From: Clostridia bacterium
GTDB lineage: Bacteria > Bacillota > Clostridia > Oscillospirales > CAG-272
NCBI GenBank assembly: GCA_017472305.1
Contig: JAFUQP010000023.1
Coordinates: 41,319-105,318, forward strand
Length of the DNA: 64,000 nucleotides
Reading direction: 5' to 3'
Below the pieces are notes generated by a model, which was given only the letters and a program-made list of their open reading frames with translations, did no database searches and had not been told where the DNA came from. The position numbers and the translations under genes were made by a program. Positions 23,803 to 32,469 of this stretch are shown piece by piece (the first letter of the stretch is position 1; every line of letters begins with the position of its first letter).

Positions 23803-23860
23803 TAGTTTTCAAAAAATATTTTTAATTTTGTGCAAATTTACCTTAAAATTATGTAAAAAC

Positions 23861-24592
23861 CTACTTTGCAGACACATCGGCACTCACCGTCTTTGCCTCG
23901 CTTTTCTCCTCCAGCTCCTCGCGGCGCATTTTTTCAAAGTCGATAGCCTTCGGCATATTCCAGTGGAAATAGGTCGCGCACATTCTGATACCGAATATCA
24001 CGACGAGGCAGGCGATGGTTGCTATTACGTTTGTGGCATCTGTGTCGGGGATAATATACACCGCCGTGAGGTAGTATACAGCCGAGCCGACAATCGTTGC
24101 AAGGGCGTATATTCTCTTACGGAGAATGAAGGGAATGTCGTTGAGGATAATGTCACGCGTAAGGCTTCCGCCAACCGACGAGAGCATACCCATAATTATT
24201 GCGACAAGCGGTCCCGCGGAAAGATAAGCCGCCGTTCCCGCAGCGGAAAACACACCTATTCCGAGCGCATCGAGTATGTTGTTTATACTGTCAACGAGCT
24301 TTTCCTCCTTGACGTACTTGCGCTTGAAAATCATAGCGACAAGGAACATCGCCGTCGCCGTGAGAATGCTTACGAGAAGCTCGAGCTGCATTTCGGTAAA
24401 CAGAACGGGAAGGTCCCTACCTATACTCTGCCCTGCGACAACGTCGCGGAGAAGTCCGCCGCCAAAGCAAGTAATGACGGATAGGAACACCACGCCAAAC
24501 CAGTCGGTTTCGTGGTCAATCGCTACCATAGCACCCGCCGCGGAAAAGGATATGATACCTATAAAATGAATGATATCAAGCAAAATTTCCAT
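23861..24592 (-). CDS. TRIC/UPF0126 family membrane channel protein
   Basis: A 243-residue protein with about seven hydrophobic helices in two repeats. Each repeat has the glycine-rich signature of this family: CFGGGLLRDVVAG and SVGGSLTRDIILND. Prokaryotic TRIC proteins are potassium-permeable trimeric channels. The C-terminal 35 residues are charged and soluble. AGAGGGAAG precedes the ATG at 24592. It follows the XTP pyrophosphatase gene by 22 bp and probably shares its transcript. Confidence 0.9.
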   Translation of the reverse strand: MEILLDIIHFIGIISFSAAGAMVAIDHETDWFGVVFLSVITCFGGGLLRDVVAGQSIGRDLPVLFTEMQLELLVSILTATAMFLVAMIFKRKYVKEEKLVDSINNILDALGIGVFSAAGTAAYLSAGPLVAIIMGMLSSVGGSLTRDIILNDIPFILRKRIYALATIVGSAVYYLTAVYIIPDTDATNVIATIACLVVIFGIRMCATYFHWNMPKAIDFEKMRREELEEKSEAKTVSADVSAK

Positions 24593-24614
24593 ATCTTCCC
24601 TCTCAAAGAGATAT

Positions 24615-25196
24615 TTATAATTTCAGAAGAAGTCCCTCGAGAGCCTTCCTTCTATGGCTGACGGCGTTCTTCTCCTCGGGAGTCATTTCTGCGACGGTAC
24701 GGCTCTCGCCCTTGATTACGAACAGAGGGTCGTAGCCAAATCCGCCCTCGCCTCTCGGCGACTCGAGAATATCGCCGTACATATAGCCCTCAGCGGTGAC
24801 GGTTCTGCCGTCGGGGTATACGAGAGCTATAGCGGCGGTATAGTGAGCCGAGCGGTCACAGACGCCCGAGAGCTTCTCGAGAAGAAGCGCGTTGTTCGCC
24901 TCGTCGCTCGCGTTTCCTTCCCTGTCGCTTGCAAAGCGCGCACTGTATATTCCGGGCGCTCCGTCAAGCGCGTCGACGCATATTCCGCTATCGTCGGCAA
25001 GCGAGGCGCAGCCTGATATTTCGGCAATCTCGCGCGCCTTCTTCGTCGCATTCTCTATAAAGGTCTTGCCGTCCTCAACGGTTTCGTGAGAAATACCCGC
25101 CTCGCTAAGCGAGAGGATTTCGTCAAAGCGTCCCGAGAGAATTTTCTTTATCTCGCCTATCTTATGGGCGTTGTTTGATGCAATGATTAATTTCAT
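24615..25196 (-). CDS. rdgB: XTP/dITP diphosphatase (RdgB/HAM1 family)
   Basis: A 193-residue enzyme hydrolysing XTP, dITP and ITP to prevent their use in nucleic acids. MKLIIASNNAHKIGEI, ADDSGICVDALDGAPG and GGFGYDPLF are the family motifs. The ATG at 25196 fits the family start, although the ribosome site is weak. A strong hairpin lies 15 nt upstream. Confidence 0.94.
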   Translation of the reverse strand: MKLIIASNNAHKIGEIKKILSGRFDEILSLSEAGISHETVEDGKTFIENATKKAREIAEISGCASLADDSGICVDALDGAPGIYSARFASDREGNASDEANNALLLEKLSGVCDRSAHYTAAIALVYPDGRTVTAEGYMYGDILESPRGEGGFGYDPLFVIKGESRTVAEMTPEEKNAVSHRRKALEGLLLKL

Positions 25197-25210
25197 AATT
25201 ATTCCGTTAT

Positions 25211-25252
25211 TTCGGGGTTGCGGCAAGCCCGGCAACCCCGTGTTTTTTTTAT
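25211..25252 (+). terminator. Plus-oriented terminator-like hairpin between fhs and rdgB
   Basis: CGGGGTTGC pairs with GCAACCCCG and is followed on the plus strand by GTGTTTTTTTTATTTT. Both flanking genes are on the minus strand, so the T-run points the opposite way. It could end antisense transcription into fhs, or simply fold in front of rdgB. Confidence 0.5.
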
Positions 25253-25253
25253 T

Positions 25254-26927
25254 TTAGAATAGACCTGTAATCTTGCCGTTTTCGTCAACGTCAATGCGCT
25301 CTGCGGCGGGCACCTTCGGAAGTCCGGGCATAGTCATAATGTCGCCTGTAAGGACTACCACGAAGCCTGCGCCTGCAGATACCTTAACGTTCTTGACGGT
25401 AATTCCAAATCCCGAGGGCGCGCCAAGCTTTGTTGGATCGTCAGAGAAGGAATACTGAGTTTTCGCAACGCAAATCGGAAGCTTATCAAAGCCAAGAGCC
25501 GTAAGAGCGGCAATCTGCTTCTTTGCAGCGGGAAGAACGGTTACCGAGTCACCGCCGTAAATCTTCTTTGTGACTGCCAAAATCTTGTCCTCAAGGCTCG
25601 CGTCAAGCTCATAGGAGAAGGTAAAGTCGCCCTTTTCCTCCTCGCAGAGGCGAACTACCTCGCGGGCAAGCTCCTCGCCGCCCTTGCCGCCCTCTGCCCA
25701 TACGGTGGAGAGGACTACGTTAACGCCGAGCTCACGGCACTTCTCGATAATAAATGAGATTTCCGCATCGGTGTCGGTCGGGAAGCGGTTTACCGCTACG
25801 ACAGAGGGGAGCTTATATACGTTCTTGATGTTGGATACGTGGCGAAGAAGGTTGGGGATTCCGCGCTCAAGTGCCTCGAGGTTCTCTGCTCCAAGCTCGG
25901 TCTTTGCAAGTCCGCCGTGCATCTTAAGCGCTCTGACAGTTGCAACGATAACCACCGCCGAGGGTGTGAGATCTGCCATACGGCATTTGATGTCGAGGAA
26001 CTTCTCTGCTCCGAGGTCTGCGCCAAAGCCTGCCTCGGTGATAGCGTAATCCGCCATCTTCATAGCGGTCTTTGTTGCGATAACCGAGTTACAGCCGTGT
26101 GCAATATTCGCAAACGGGCCGCCGTGCACGAAGGCGGGCGTTCCCTCAAGGGTCTGAACGAGGTTCGGCTTAAGTGCGTCCTTAAGAAGTGCCGTCATCG
26201 CGCCCTCTGCCTTGAGGTCGCCTGCGGTTACGGGCTTCTCGTCATAGGTATAGCCTACGATTATGCGAGAAAGTCGCGCCTTAAGGTCGGTAATCGACGA
26301 GGAGAGACAAAGCACTGCCATAATCTCCGAGGCAACGGTAATATCGTAGCCGTCCTCACGCGGAACGCCGTTTACTCTGCCGCCAAGTCCGTCGGTAACG
26401 AAGCGGAGCTGACGGTCGTTCATATCAACGCATCTCTTCCAAGTAATCCTTCTGGGGTCGATATTAAGTGCGTTTCCCTGATAGATATGGTTATCAAGCA
26501 TAGCCGCGAGAAGATTGTTAGCCGCGCCTATTGCGTGGAAGTCACCTGTGAAATGAAGGTTAATATCCTCCATAGGAATAACCTGTGCCCAGCCTCCGCC
26601 TGCGGCACCGCCCTTGACTCCGAATACAGGGCCGAGCGAGGGCTCGCGGAGCGCAACGGCTACCCTCTTGCCTATACGCTTCATTCCGTCGGCAAGACCT
26701 ATCGTAGTAGTGGTCTTTCCCTCTCCTGCGGGGGTGGGGGTTATAGCGGTTACAAGCACGAGCTTTCCGTCGGGCTTGTCCTCGGCGTCGGTGAGGAGCG
26801 AGAGGTCGAGCTTCGCCTTCGTTCTGCCATAGAGCTCTACGTACTTTTCGTCAACGCCTGCCTCTTTTGCTATATCAAGTATGTACTTCGGTGTGACGGA
26901 CTGCGCTATTTCAATATCGGTCATCAT
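25254..26927 (-). CDS. fhs: Formate-tetrahydrofolate ligase
   Basis: A 557-residue ATP-dependent enzyme forming 10-formyl-THF from formate. The ATP site [17 protein letters not shown] is at about residues 67-83. [19 protein letters not shown] and the [19 protein letters not shown] region match the family. The start ATG at 26927 has GGAGGT eight bases upstream. It is monocistronic with its own promoter. It feeds purine synthesis, fmt and, in acetogens, the Wood-Ljungdahl pathway; nothing else of that pathway is in the window. Confidence 0.96.
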   Translation of the reverse strand: MMTDIEIAQSVTPKYILDIAKEAGVDEKYVELYGRTKAKLDLSLLTDAEDKPDGKLVLVTAITPTPAGEGKTTTTIGLADGMKRIGKRVAVALREPSLGPVFGVKGGAAGGGWAQVIPMEDINLHFTGDFHAIGAANNLLAAMLDNHIYQGNALNIDPRRITWKRCVDMNDRQLRFVTDGLGGRVNGVPREDGYDITVASEIMAVLCLSSSITDLKARLSRIIVGYTYDEKPVTAGDLKAEGAMTALLKDALKPNLVQTLEGTPAFVHGGPFANIAHGCNSVIATKTAMKMADYAITEAGFGADLGAEKFLDIKCRMADLTPSAVVIVATVRALKMHGGLAKTELGAENLEALERGIPNLLRHVSNIKNVYKLPSVVAVNRFPTDTDAEISFIIEKCRELGVNVVLSTVWAEGGKGGEELAREVVRLCEEEKGDFTFSYELDASLEDKILAVTKKIYGGDSVTVLPAAKKQIAALTALGFDKLPICVAKTQYSFSDDPTKLGAPSGFGITVKNVKVSAGAGFVVVLTGDIMTMPGLPKVPAAERIDVDENGKITGLF

Positions 26928-26962
26928 ATCGGTGTACCTCCGTGGATTATTTATCAACCTTA

Positions 26963-26991
26963 ATTATATAATATTAATTCGTGATTGTCAA
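26963..26991 (-). promoter_or_regulatory. Promoter of fhs
   Basis: Perfect TTGACA (26986-26991) and TATAAT (26963-26968) on the minus strand, 17 bp apart. The leader is only about 30 nt. Confidence 0.9.
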
Positions 26992-27011
26992 TCGGTTATC
27001 GGTATTTTTTA

Positions 27012-27049
27012 TACAAAAGAGCAGCCGCGACAGACTAATCGCGGCTGCT
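27012..27049 (-). terminator. Terminator of the MATE gene
   Basis: AGCAGCCGCGA pairs with TCGCGGCTGCT (27020-27049). The minus strand tail is CTTTTGTAT. Confidence 0.8.
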
Positions 27050-27071
27050 TTCGGGGTTGTCCCGATGCTTG

Positions 27072-28472
27072 TCAGCTTGTTTTACCGTTTGGCAAAGCAT
27101 CCGAAAGCTCTGCCTTTATCTTTTTCATTGTTATAACGCACATCACAGCGTTACCGAGGGCGCAAATCGACCAGGATATCGGGTAAAGAAAATACAGAGC
27201 CTCAAGCGTTCCAAAGTGTGGGAACACAAGCAAAATCCAGACAATTCTAAAGAGGCAGGTTCCAATCAGCGAAACTATAAGAGGAAGCACCGAGCGACCG
27301 AGCCCTCTGAGATGTCCCGTCATATTATCGTTTACAAAGCCTATCGGATACGAGGCGAGCATTATAAGCATTATAGTCTTTGCCGCCTCAATAACCTCTG
27401 TAATATTCGGGTCGCTTGCAGAGACGTATATTCTGATTAGCGGCTCGGAAAACGCAATAATAAGCGAGCCTCCGCCGATGCTCAAAACAAGCACCTGAAC
27501 AAACGAGTAAAGAAGCGAGAGCTTAATTCTCGAATACTTCCTTGCGCCGTAGTTCTGCCCGGAGAATGTCATAGTAACCGTCACGTAGGTGGATACGACG
27601 GTTGAAAGAAGCACGTCTATGCTCGTAGCTACGGTGCTTGCGGTAAGAACGGGTGTCGGGAAGCCGTTGAGAGCCGCGGTAAGGAACAGATTGGTTATTC
27701 CGAAGAGCGACGCCTGAATTGCCGCGGGAAGTCCAAGTCGCAGAATACGCACAAGCGTTCGACGGTGCACCTTGAGCTGACTTAAGCGAAGCCTGTATGC
27801 CTCACCGCGTCGAAGAGCGAGTGCGAGGGTAACGACTGTCGCCGAGAGGTACTGGGCTATAAGAGTTGCGATTGCAACTCCGTCAACGCTCATTCCAAAG
27901 CCGATTACGAAAACGAGATTGAACAGGACGTTCAGTATACCCGTTGCGGTAAGGGTATAAAAGGGGGTTCGCGAGTCGCCGACGGCTCGAAGCGATGCCG
28001 CCGAGAAATTGTAAACAGAAACTGCGGGGATACCGAGTATGAGTATTCTTGCATAGAGGAGAGCCGCATCCATAAGCTCAGCCTTCGTGCCGAGAAGCAT
28101 AAGCAGAGGTCGCGACACCGCGAAGCTGACGGCAGAAACGGCAATTCCCGCTATTGCCGCGACAAAATACGCGGTATGTACGTTTCGGGAGAGAGCCTCT
28201 CCGTCCCGTGCGCCGAATGCATTTGCAACCGTCACGCCCGCCCCCGAGGAAAATCCGGTGACGAATGCCGTAAGCAGCGCAATAAGCGAGGCGGTAGAGC
28301 CTATCGCCGCAAGCGCGTTCGGGTCGCCCGAGAACTGCCCGACGACTATACTGTCAGCCATACTGTAAAGCTGCTGAATAAGGTTAGTCAGCATAAGCGG
28401 TATGACGAACACAATCATTTTGGAAAACAGAGGTCCTTCGGTTGCATCAACGTTTTTCCTTGCGAGTGCCAT
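27072..28472 (-). CDS. MATE family efflux transporter
   Basis: A 466-residue protein with twelve predicted hydrophobic helices in two halves. The family start is PLFSKMIVFVIPLMLTNLIQQLYSMADSIVVG, with FSSGAGVTVANAFGARDGE. MATE proteins export cationic drugs and metabolites using sodium or proton gradients; the substrate is unknown. AAGGAC lies before the ATG. The promoter spacer contains a CCCC/GGGG inverted repeat that could be an operator. Confidence 0.93.
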   Translation of the reverse strand: MALARKNVDATEGPLFSKMIVFVIPLMLTNLIQQLYSMADSIVVGQFSGDPNALAAIGSTASLIALLTAFVTGFSSGAGVTVANAFGARDGEALSRNVHTAYFVAAIAGIAVSAVSFAVSRPLLMLLGTKAELMDAALLYARILILGIPAVSVYNFSAASLRAVGDSRTPFYTLTATGILNVLFNLVFVIGFGMSVDGVAIATLIAQYLSATVVTLALALRRGEAYRLRLSQLKVHRRTLVRILRLGLPAAIQASLFGITNLFLTAALNGFPTPVLTASTVATSIDVLLSTVVSTYVTVTMTFSGQNYGARKYSRIKLSLLYSFVQVLVLSIGGGSLIIAFSEPLIRIYVSASDPNITEVIEAAKTIMLIMLASYPIGFVNDNMTGHLRGLGRSVLPLIVSLIGTCLFRIVWILLVFPHFGTLEALYFLYPISWSICALGNAVMCVITMKKIKAELSDALPNGKTS

Positions 28473-28505
28473 TCTTATGTCCTTTCTGCGTATGTGCGCG
28501 AAATA

Positions 28506-28534
28506 ATTATAGCCCCAATTCGGGGGAAAGTCAA
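28506..28534 (-). promoter_or_regulatory. Promoter of the MATE gene with inverted repeat in the spacer
   Basis: TTGACT (28529-28534) and TATAAT (28506-28511) with a 17-bp spacer that reads TTCCCCCGAATTGGGGC on the minus strand, a possible operator. Confidence 0.8.
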
Positions 28535-28614
28535 TAGAATTCTACTTTTAATATACGTAGAAAAAACCGCATCGAATTAAATGAAAAAAATTACGAAAAA
28601 GTTCTGAAAAAGGC

Positions 28615-28643
28615 TTGACTTTTTGTGGCTGGTGATTTATAAT
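28615..28643 (+). promoter_or_regulatory. Promoter of yceD-rpmF
   Basis: TTGACT (28615-28620) and TATAAT (28638-28643), spacer 17 bp. Confidence 0.9.
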
Positions 28644-28704
28644 ATATTGTGCGAATTTGCGGCGTAGCCTAAACTATGCCCAAATGACAAAAGGAGGATA
28701 CCGA

Positions 28705-29250
28705 GTGAAGCTTGATTTGAGACCGCTCCTCGCGGGAGACAGACTGCTTACCTTCGATTACGAATTACCGCTCGATATCAGCTCCGAGGATGCCGGAAGC
28801 TTTCTTTACGGCGTCGGTTTTCCTTCTCCCATGAAGGTTAAGGGCGAAATTACCAACACCGCCGGATATATGAGAATGACACTCTCCGCCTCGGTTGAAT
28901 ACCGAACCGAATGTGCGCGCTGTCTTGCTCCCGTGTCCGGAGAGTTCAATCTTGACCTTGAGAAAACCGTTGCTCCCAGAAATCTGCTCGGCGACCTTGA
29001 CGAGGACAGGCTTGACGATTACGCCATCATTGAGGACGGATTTCTCGACCTCGACGGGCAGCTCACAGAGCAGCTCGAGATGGAGTTCCCCGTGCGCTTT
29101 TTGTGCAGAGAGGACTGTCGTGGCTTATGTCCGCGATGCGGAAAGAATTTGAACGAGGGCGAGTGCGGCTGCGAAACAAAAGAAATCGACCCGCGACTTC
29201 TTCCCTTGCAGAAGATTCTTGAGCGAATGAAAGAAGAAAATAAAAAATAA
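28705..29250 (+). CDS. yceD: DUF177/YceD family protein (large-subunit rRNA accumulation)
   Basis: A 181-residue protein of the YceD family, linked in bacteria and plants to 23S rRNA accumulation and always found next to rpmF. The first Cys pair is in ECARCLAP and a second Cys set in CREDCRGLCPRCG and ECGCE. It begins with GTG at 28705 (KLDLRPLL), supported by AGGAGG seven bases upstream. The in-frame extension further upstream overlaps the transcription start and is not used. Confidence 0.9.
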   Translation: MKLDLRPLLAGDRLLTFDYELPLDISSEDAGSFLYGVGFPSPMKVKGEITNTAGYMRMTLSASVEYRTECARCLAPVSGEFNLDLEKTVAPRNLLGDLDEDRLDDYAIIEDGFLDLDGQLTEQLEMEFPVRFLCREDCRGLCPRCGKNLNEGECGCETKEIDPRLLPLQKILERMKEENKK

Positions 29251-29296
29251 CATACAGAGAATGCGTTTGTGCATGCTCAAATAGGAGGTTACGAAA

Positions 29297-29488
29297 ATGG
29301 CAGTACCGAAGAGAAAAGTTTCTCACGCGAGAAAGATGAAGAGACGCTCCAGCGTTTGGAAGCTTGAGACTCCCACCAACATTGTAAAGTGCCCCCAGTG
29401 CGGCGAGCCCATCCTTGCTTACCGTGTTTGCAAGGCTTGTGGCTACTACAAGGGTGTTGAGATTGCTCCCAAGGCAGAGAACAAGTAA
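29297..29488 (+). CDS. rpmF: 50S ribosomal protein L32
   Basis: A 63-residue protein: MAVPKRKVSHARKMKRRS and a zinc ribbon CPQCGEP then CKACGYYKG. It is in operon with yceD. AGGAGG is upstream. A strong terminator follows. Confidence 0.97.
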   Translation: MAVPKRKVSHARKMKRRSSVWKLETPTNIVKCPQCGEPILAYRVCKACGYYKGVEIAPKAENK

Positions 29489-29495
29489 TTGCCTG

Positions 29496-29530
29496 GAAGG
29501 CGCGGCATAATTGCCGCGCCTTCTGCTTTT
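29496..29530 (+). terminator. Terminator of rpmF
   Basis: GAAGGCGCGGC pairs with GCCGCGCCTTC (29496-29523), followed by TGCTTTT. Confidence 0.85.
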
Positions 29531-29647
29531 AGCCTTCTGCTTTTTATTATTAATGTAGCTTTTTTCACAAAAGCAGACGCTCTGAAATGCGCTTTCCCGT
29601 CACAATTCCCTTTTCAAAAACTTTTTAAAAAAACTTGAAAAAAGGTA

Positions 29648-29676
29648 TTGACAAAAGGGCGGAGTTCTGTTATAAT
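29648..29676 (+). promoter_or_regulatory. tRNA operon promoter
   Basis: Perfect TTGACA (29648-29653) and TATAAT (29671-29676) with a 17-bp spacer, ending 16 bp before the first tRNA. Confidence 0.92.
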
Positions 29677-29692
29677 ATTAAGCGTCACGGAC

Positions 29693-29767
29693 GCTGGTGT
29701 GGCTCAATGGCAGAGCAGCTGATTTGTAATCAGCAGGTTGATGGTTCGACTCCGTTCACCAGCTCCA
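29693..29767 (+). tRNA. tRNA-Thr(UGU)
   Basis: The acceptor stem GCTGGTG (29693-29699) pairs with CACCAGC (29757-29763). The anticodon loop TTTGTAA gives UGU at 29725-29727. The T arm contains GGTTCGACTCC and the CCA is encoded (29765-29767). Confidence 0.95.
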
Positions 29768-29769
29768 AT

Positions 29770-29854
29770 GGGGGAATTCCCGAGCGGCCAAAGGGGGCAG
29801 ACTGTAAATCTGTTGTCACTGACTTCGCTGGTCCGAATCCAGCTTCCCCCACCA
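29770..29854 (+). tRNA. tRNA-Tyr(GUA)
   Basis: The acceptor GGGGGAA (29770-29776) pairs with TTCCCCC (29844-29850). The anticodon GTA is at 29804-29806. The long variable arm (GTCACTGAC region) is typical of bacterial tRNA-Tyr, and CCA is encoded. Confidence 0.95.
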
Positions 29855-29855
29855 C

Positions 29856-29886
29856 AATTCCTCGGACAATGTCCGAGGAATTTTAC
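29856..29886 (+). terminator. Terminator of the tRNA pair
   Basis: AATTCCTCGGAC and GTCCGAGGAATT (29856-29882) form a perfect 12-bp stem with a 3-nt loop, followed by TTTA. Confidence 0.85.
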
Positions 29887-29943
29887 AAGGTGGATATCGG
29901 AGCGTGAGCACCAAACCTCACAGCCCCGTGACGATAATTAAAT

Positions 29944-29992
29944 AAGAGGCTGAGTCAAAAGCTTTTAATTAAGCGATTGACTCAGCCTCTTT
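29944..29992 (-). terminator. Terminator after the polysaccharide operon
   Basis: AAGAGGCTGAGTCA pairs with TGACTCAGCCTCTT around a 20-nt loop. On the minus strand a short ATTTAATT tail follows. It is placed about 85 bp after the last gene (capG). Confidence 0.7.
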
Positions 29993-30076
29993 GTATTAAT
30001 TCATGTATTTATAGAATGAGGGTGTATATTTTACTATTCCAAGCAAAAATTAAAATATTGTTTTGATTTCTCACCA

Positions 30077-31267
30077 TCAAAACTTTCTCCAAACCATTTT
30101 ATTAACCACTCCAGTATAAGATTGTATTATTTTCACAACCTTGGTCGATACGTTTTCCTCTACATAGTTCGGTACAGGAATACCGTAATCACCGCTATCG
30201 TTCATATCCACCGCAGTAGTTACCGCCTGGAGCAAGCTGTGCTCGTCAATGCCTGCCAAAACGAAGCACGCCTTGTCAAGTGCTTCCGGACGTTCCGTTG
30301 AAGTTCTTATACAAACTGCAGGGAACGGGTGACCTACGCTTGTGAAGAAACTGCTCTCTTCCGGAAGTGTGCCACTATCAGAAACAACGGCATAAGCGTT
30401 CATCTGAAGCTTATTATAGTCATGGAAGCCAAGCGGTTGATTCATACGAACCCGTTCATCTAGTTTAAATCCCGTTGCTTCAAGACGTTTTCTTGAACGA
30501 GGATGGCAGGAATAAAGAATTGTCATATCATACTTTTCAGCAAGCTTGTTTATCGCTGTGAAAAGGCTTGTGAAATTCTTTTCGGTGTCTATATTTTCTT
30601 CTCTGTGAGCAGAAAGAAGGATATATTTCTTTGGCTCCAGTCCAAGACGGTCAAGAACATCGCTCGCTTCGATTTCAGCAAGGTTCTGATGGAGCACCTC
30701 TGCCATCGGAGAACCGGTTACATAGGTACGTTCCTTAGGAAGCCCACACTCATGTAGATATCGGCGAGCATGTTCGCTGTATGCAAGATTGACATCAGAG
30801 ATAATGTCAACAATACGACGGTTTGTTTCTTCGGGAAGGCATTCATCTTTGCAACGATTTCCCGCCTCCATATGGAAGATAGGAATGTGAAGCCTTTTTG
30901 CGGCAATCGCAGAAAGACAAGAGTTGGTATCGCCAAGTATCAGCAGTGCATCAGGCTTGATATGACTCATAAGCTTATAGGAGCAATTAATAATATTACC
31001 CACTGTTGCGCCAAGATCATCGCCAACCGCATCCATATAAACCTCTGGATCCGCAAGCTTCAAGTCTCTAAAGAAAACACCGTTGAGATTATAATCATAA
31101 TTCTGTCCCGTATGCGCAAGAATCGTATCAAAATACTTTCTGCACTTATTGATCACGGCGGCAAGACGAATAATTTCAGGGCGTGTACCCACTATGATCA
31201 ACAACTTAAGTTTGCCATTGTCTTTGAACTTTACATCACTATAATCTAATTTAATATTCATTTCCAC
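30077..31267 (-). CDS. capG: UDP-N-acetylglucosamine 2-epimerase-like CapG/FnlC (UDP-L-FucNAc synthesis)
   Basis: A 396-residue non-hydrolysing 2-epimerase fold: VGTRPEIIRLAAV, LGDTNSCLSA, FHMEAGNRC, SAHREEN and DSGTLPEESSFF. In this gene context (capE-capF-capG) it should carry out the last step, C2 epimerisation to UDP-N-acetyl-L-fucosamine. The GTG start at 31267 overlaps the capF stop by one base (TAGTG), with GAGGTGG upstream. It is the last gene of the polysaccharide operon. Confidence 0.88.
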   Translation of the reverse strand: MEMNIKLDYSDVKFKDNGKLKLLIIVGTRPEIIRLAAVINKCRKYFDTILAHTGQNYDYNLNGVFFRDLKLADPEVYMDAVGDDLGATVGNIINCSYKLMSHIKPDALLILGDTNSCLSAIAAKRLHIPIFHMEAGNRCKDECLPEETNRRIVDIISDVNLAYSEHARRYLHECGLPKERTYVTGSPMAEVLHQNLAEIEASDVLDRLGLEPKKYILLSAHREENIDTEKNFTSLFTAINKLAEKYDMTILYSCHPRSRKRLEATGFKLDERVRMNQPLGFHDYNKLQMNAYAVVSDSGTLPEESSFFTSVGHPFPAVCIRTSTERPEALDKACFVLAGIDEHSLLQAVTTAVDMNDSGDYGIPVPNYVEENVSTKVVKIIQSYTGVVNKMVWRKF

Positions 31268-32469
31268 TATTCCACCACCTCGAAGAATGTATCAGGATGA
31301 TTTGAGTCAAAATGCTCATTTGCCCACATCACCGTCACAAGATTATCCGTTTCAGAAAGATTTATGATATTGTGAGTATATCCCGGAAGCATATGAACTG
31401 CTTCAATCTTATCGCCCGAAACCTCAAAGTTCAACACTTCGTCAGTACCTATCTTTCGCTGTTGAATCAATCCACGACCGGAAACTACAATAAAGAACTC
31501 CCATTTTGTGTTATGCCAATGTTGTCCTTTGGTAATACCGGGTTTTGAAATATTCACGCTGAACTGACCGCATTTTTCAGTTTTCAGCAGTTCTGTAAAA
31601 CTTCCTCTTTCATCCTCATTCATCTTCAACGCGAAAGATACTTTCTCCTTGGGAAGATAGCTAAGATATGTACTGTAAAGCTTCTTGGCAAAGCTATTAT
31701 TCGGAATTTCCGGCATAACAAGAGTGCTCGTCTGTGCTTTGAAGCTATTGAGCAAGTCCACAATCTCCCCAAGTGTCACCTTATGCGTAATTGGTGCAGC
31801 ACAGTATTTCCCATCATCACGGAGCACCGTATCGATGCCATCAAAGATACAGTGATGCTCCTTGCTCTCCAAAGCGTCGAGCATTTCGGTAATAAGGTCA
31901 TCAATATACAAGAGCTCAAGCTGTGCTTTACTGTCATTTACGGTGATAGGCAGGTCATTAGCGATGCTATTGCAAAACGTAGCAACAGCAGAGTTGTAAT
32001 TCGGTCTGCACCACTTGCCGAACAGATTCGGGAAGCGGTATACGAGCACCTTTGCTCCAGTTTCTTCACCGTATGCAAAGAGCAAATCCTCACCCGCTTT
32101 TTTGCTTCGACCATAATCACTGTCATAGCGTCCAATACAAGTCGCTTGAATAGAGGACGAAATCATAACGGGGCAAGAGTTTCCGTGCTTCTTTAGAGTT
32201 CCAAGGAGCGTACTTGCGAAGCCAAAATTCCCCTGCATATATTCTTCTGATTTTTGCGGGCGGTTGACTCCTGCGAGATTGAATACAAAATCCGCTTTAT
32301 GACAGTATTCATCTAAAAGCGAAGAATCGGTATCTACATCATATTCAAAAATCTCACCAATAGCCAGTTCGGGACGCGTTCTGTCCTTTCCGTCATGAAT
32401 ATTTTTGAGTGCAGCGCAAAGATTTTTTCCGACAAATCCTTTTGCTCCGGTCACAAGGATGTTCATCAT
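31267..32469 (-). CDS. capF: Bifunctional epimerase/reductase CapF (UDP-L-FucNAc synthesis)
   Basis: A 400-residue two-domain protein. The N-terminal SDR domain has NILVTGAKGFVGKNL and the YxxxK pair in DYGRSKKAGED. The C-terminal cupin (from about residue 280) has GQHWHNTKWEFF and PGYTHNIIN, fitting the zinc-binding cupin of CapF that does C3 epimerisation. The SDR half then reduces C4. The product goes to CapG. The ATGATG start overlaps the capE stop. Confidence 0.92.
   Translation of the reverse strand: MMNILVTGAKGFVGKNLCAALKNIHDGKDRTRPELAIGEIFEYDVDTDSSLLDEYCHKADFVFNLAGVNRPQKSEEYMQGNFGFASTLLGTLKKHGNSCPVMISSSIQATCIGRYDSDYGRSKKAGEDLLFAYGEETGAKVLVYRFPNLFGKWCRPNYNSAVATFCNSIANDLPITVNDSKAQLELLYIDDLITEMLDALESKEHHCIFDGIDTVLRDDGKYCAAPITHKVTLGEIVDLLNSFKAQTSTLVMPEIPNNSFAKKLYSTYLSYLPKEKVSFALKMNEDERGSFTELLKTEKCGQFSVNISKPGITKGQHWHNTKWEFFIVVSGRGLIQQRKIGTDEVLNFEVSGDKIEAVHMLPGYTHNIINLSETDNLVTVMWANEHFDSNHPDTFFEVVE

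Noticed and set aside
26928-26962. Tetrahydrofolate riboswitch before fhs
   Set aside because: The leader between promoter and start is only about 30 nt, too short for it.
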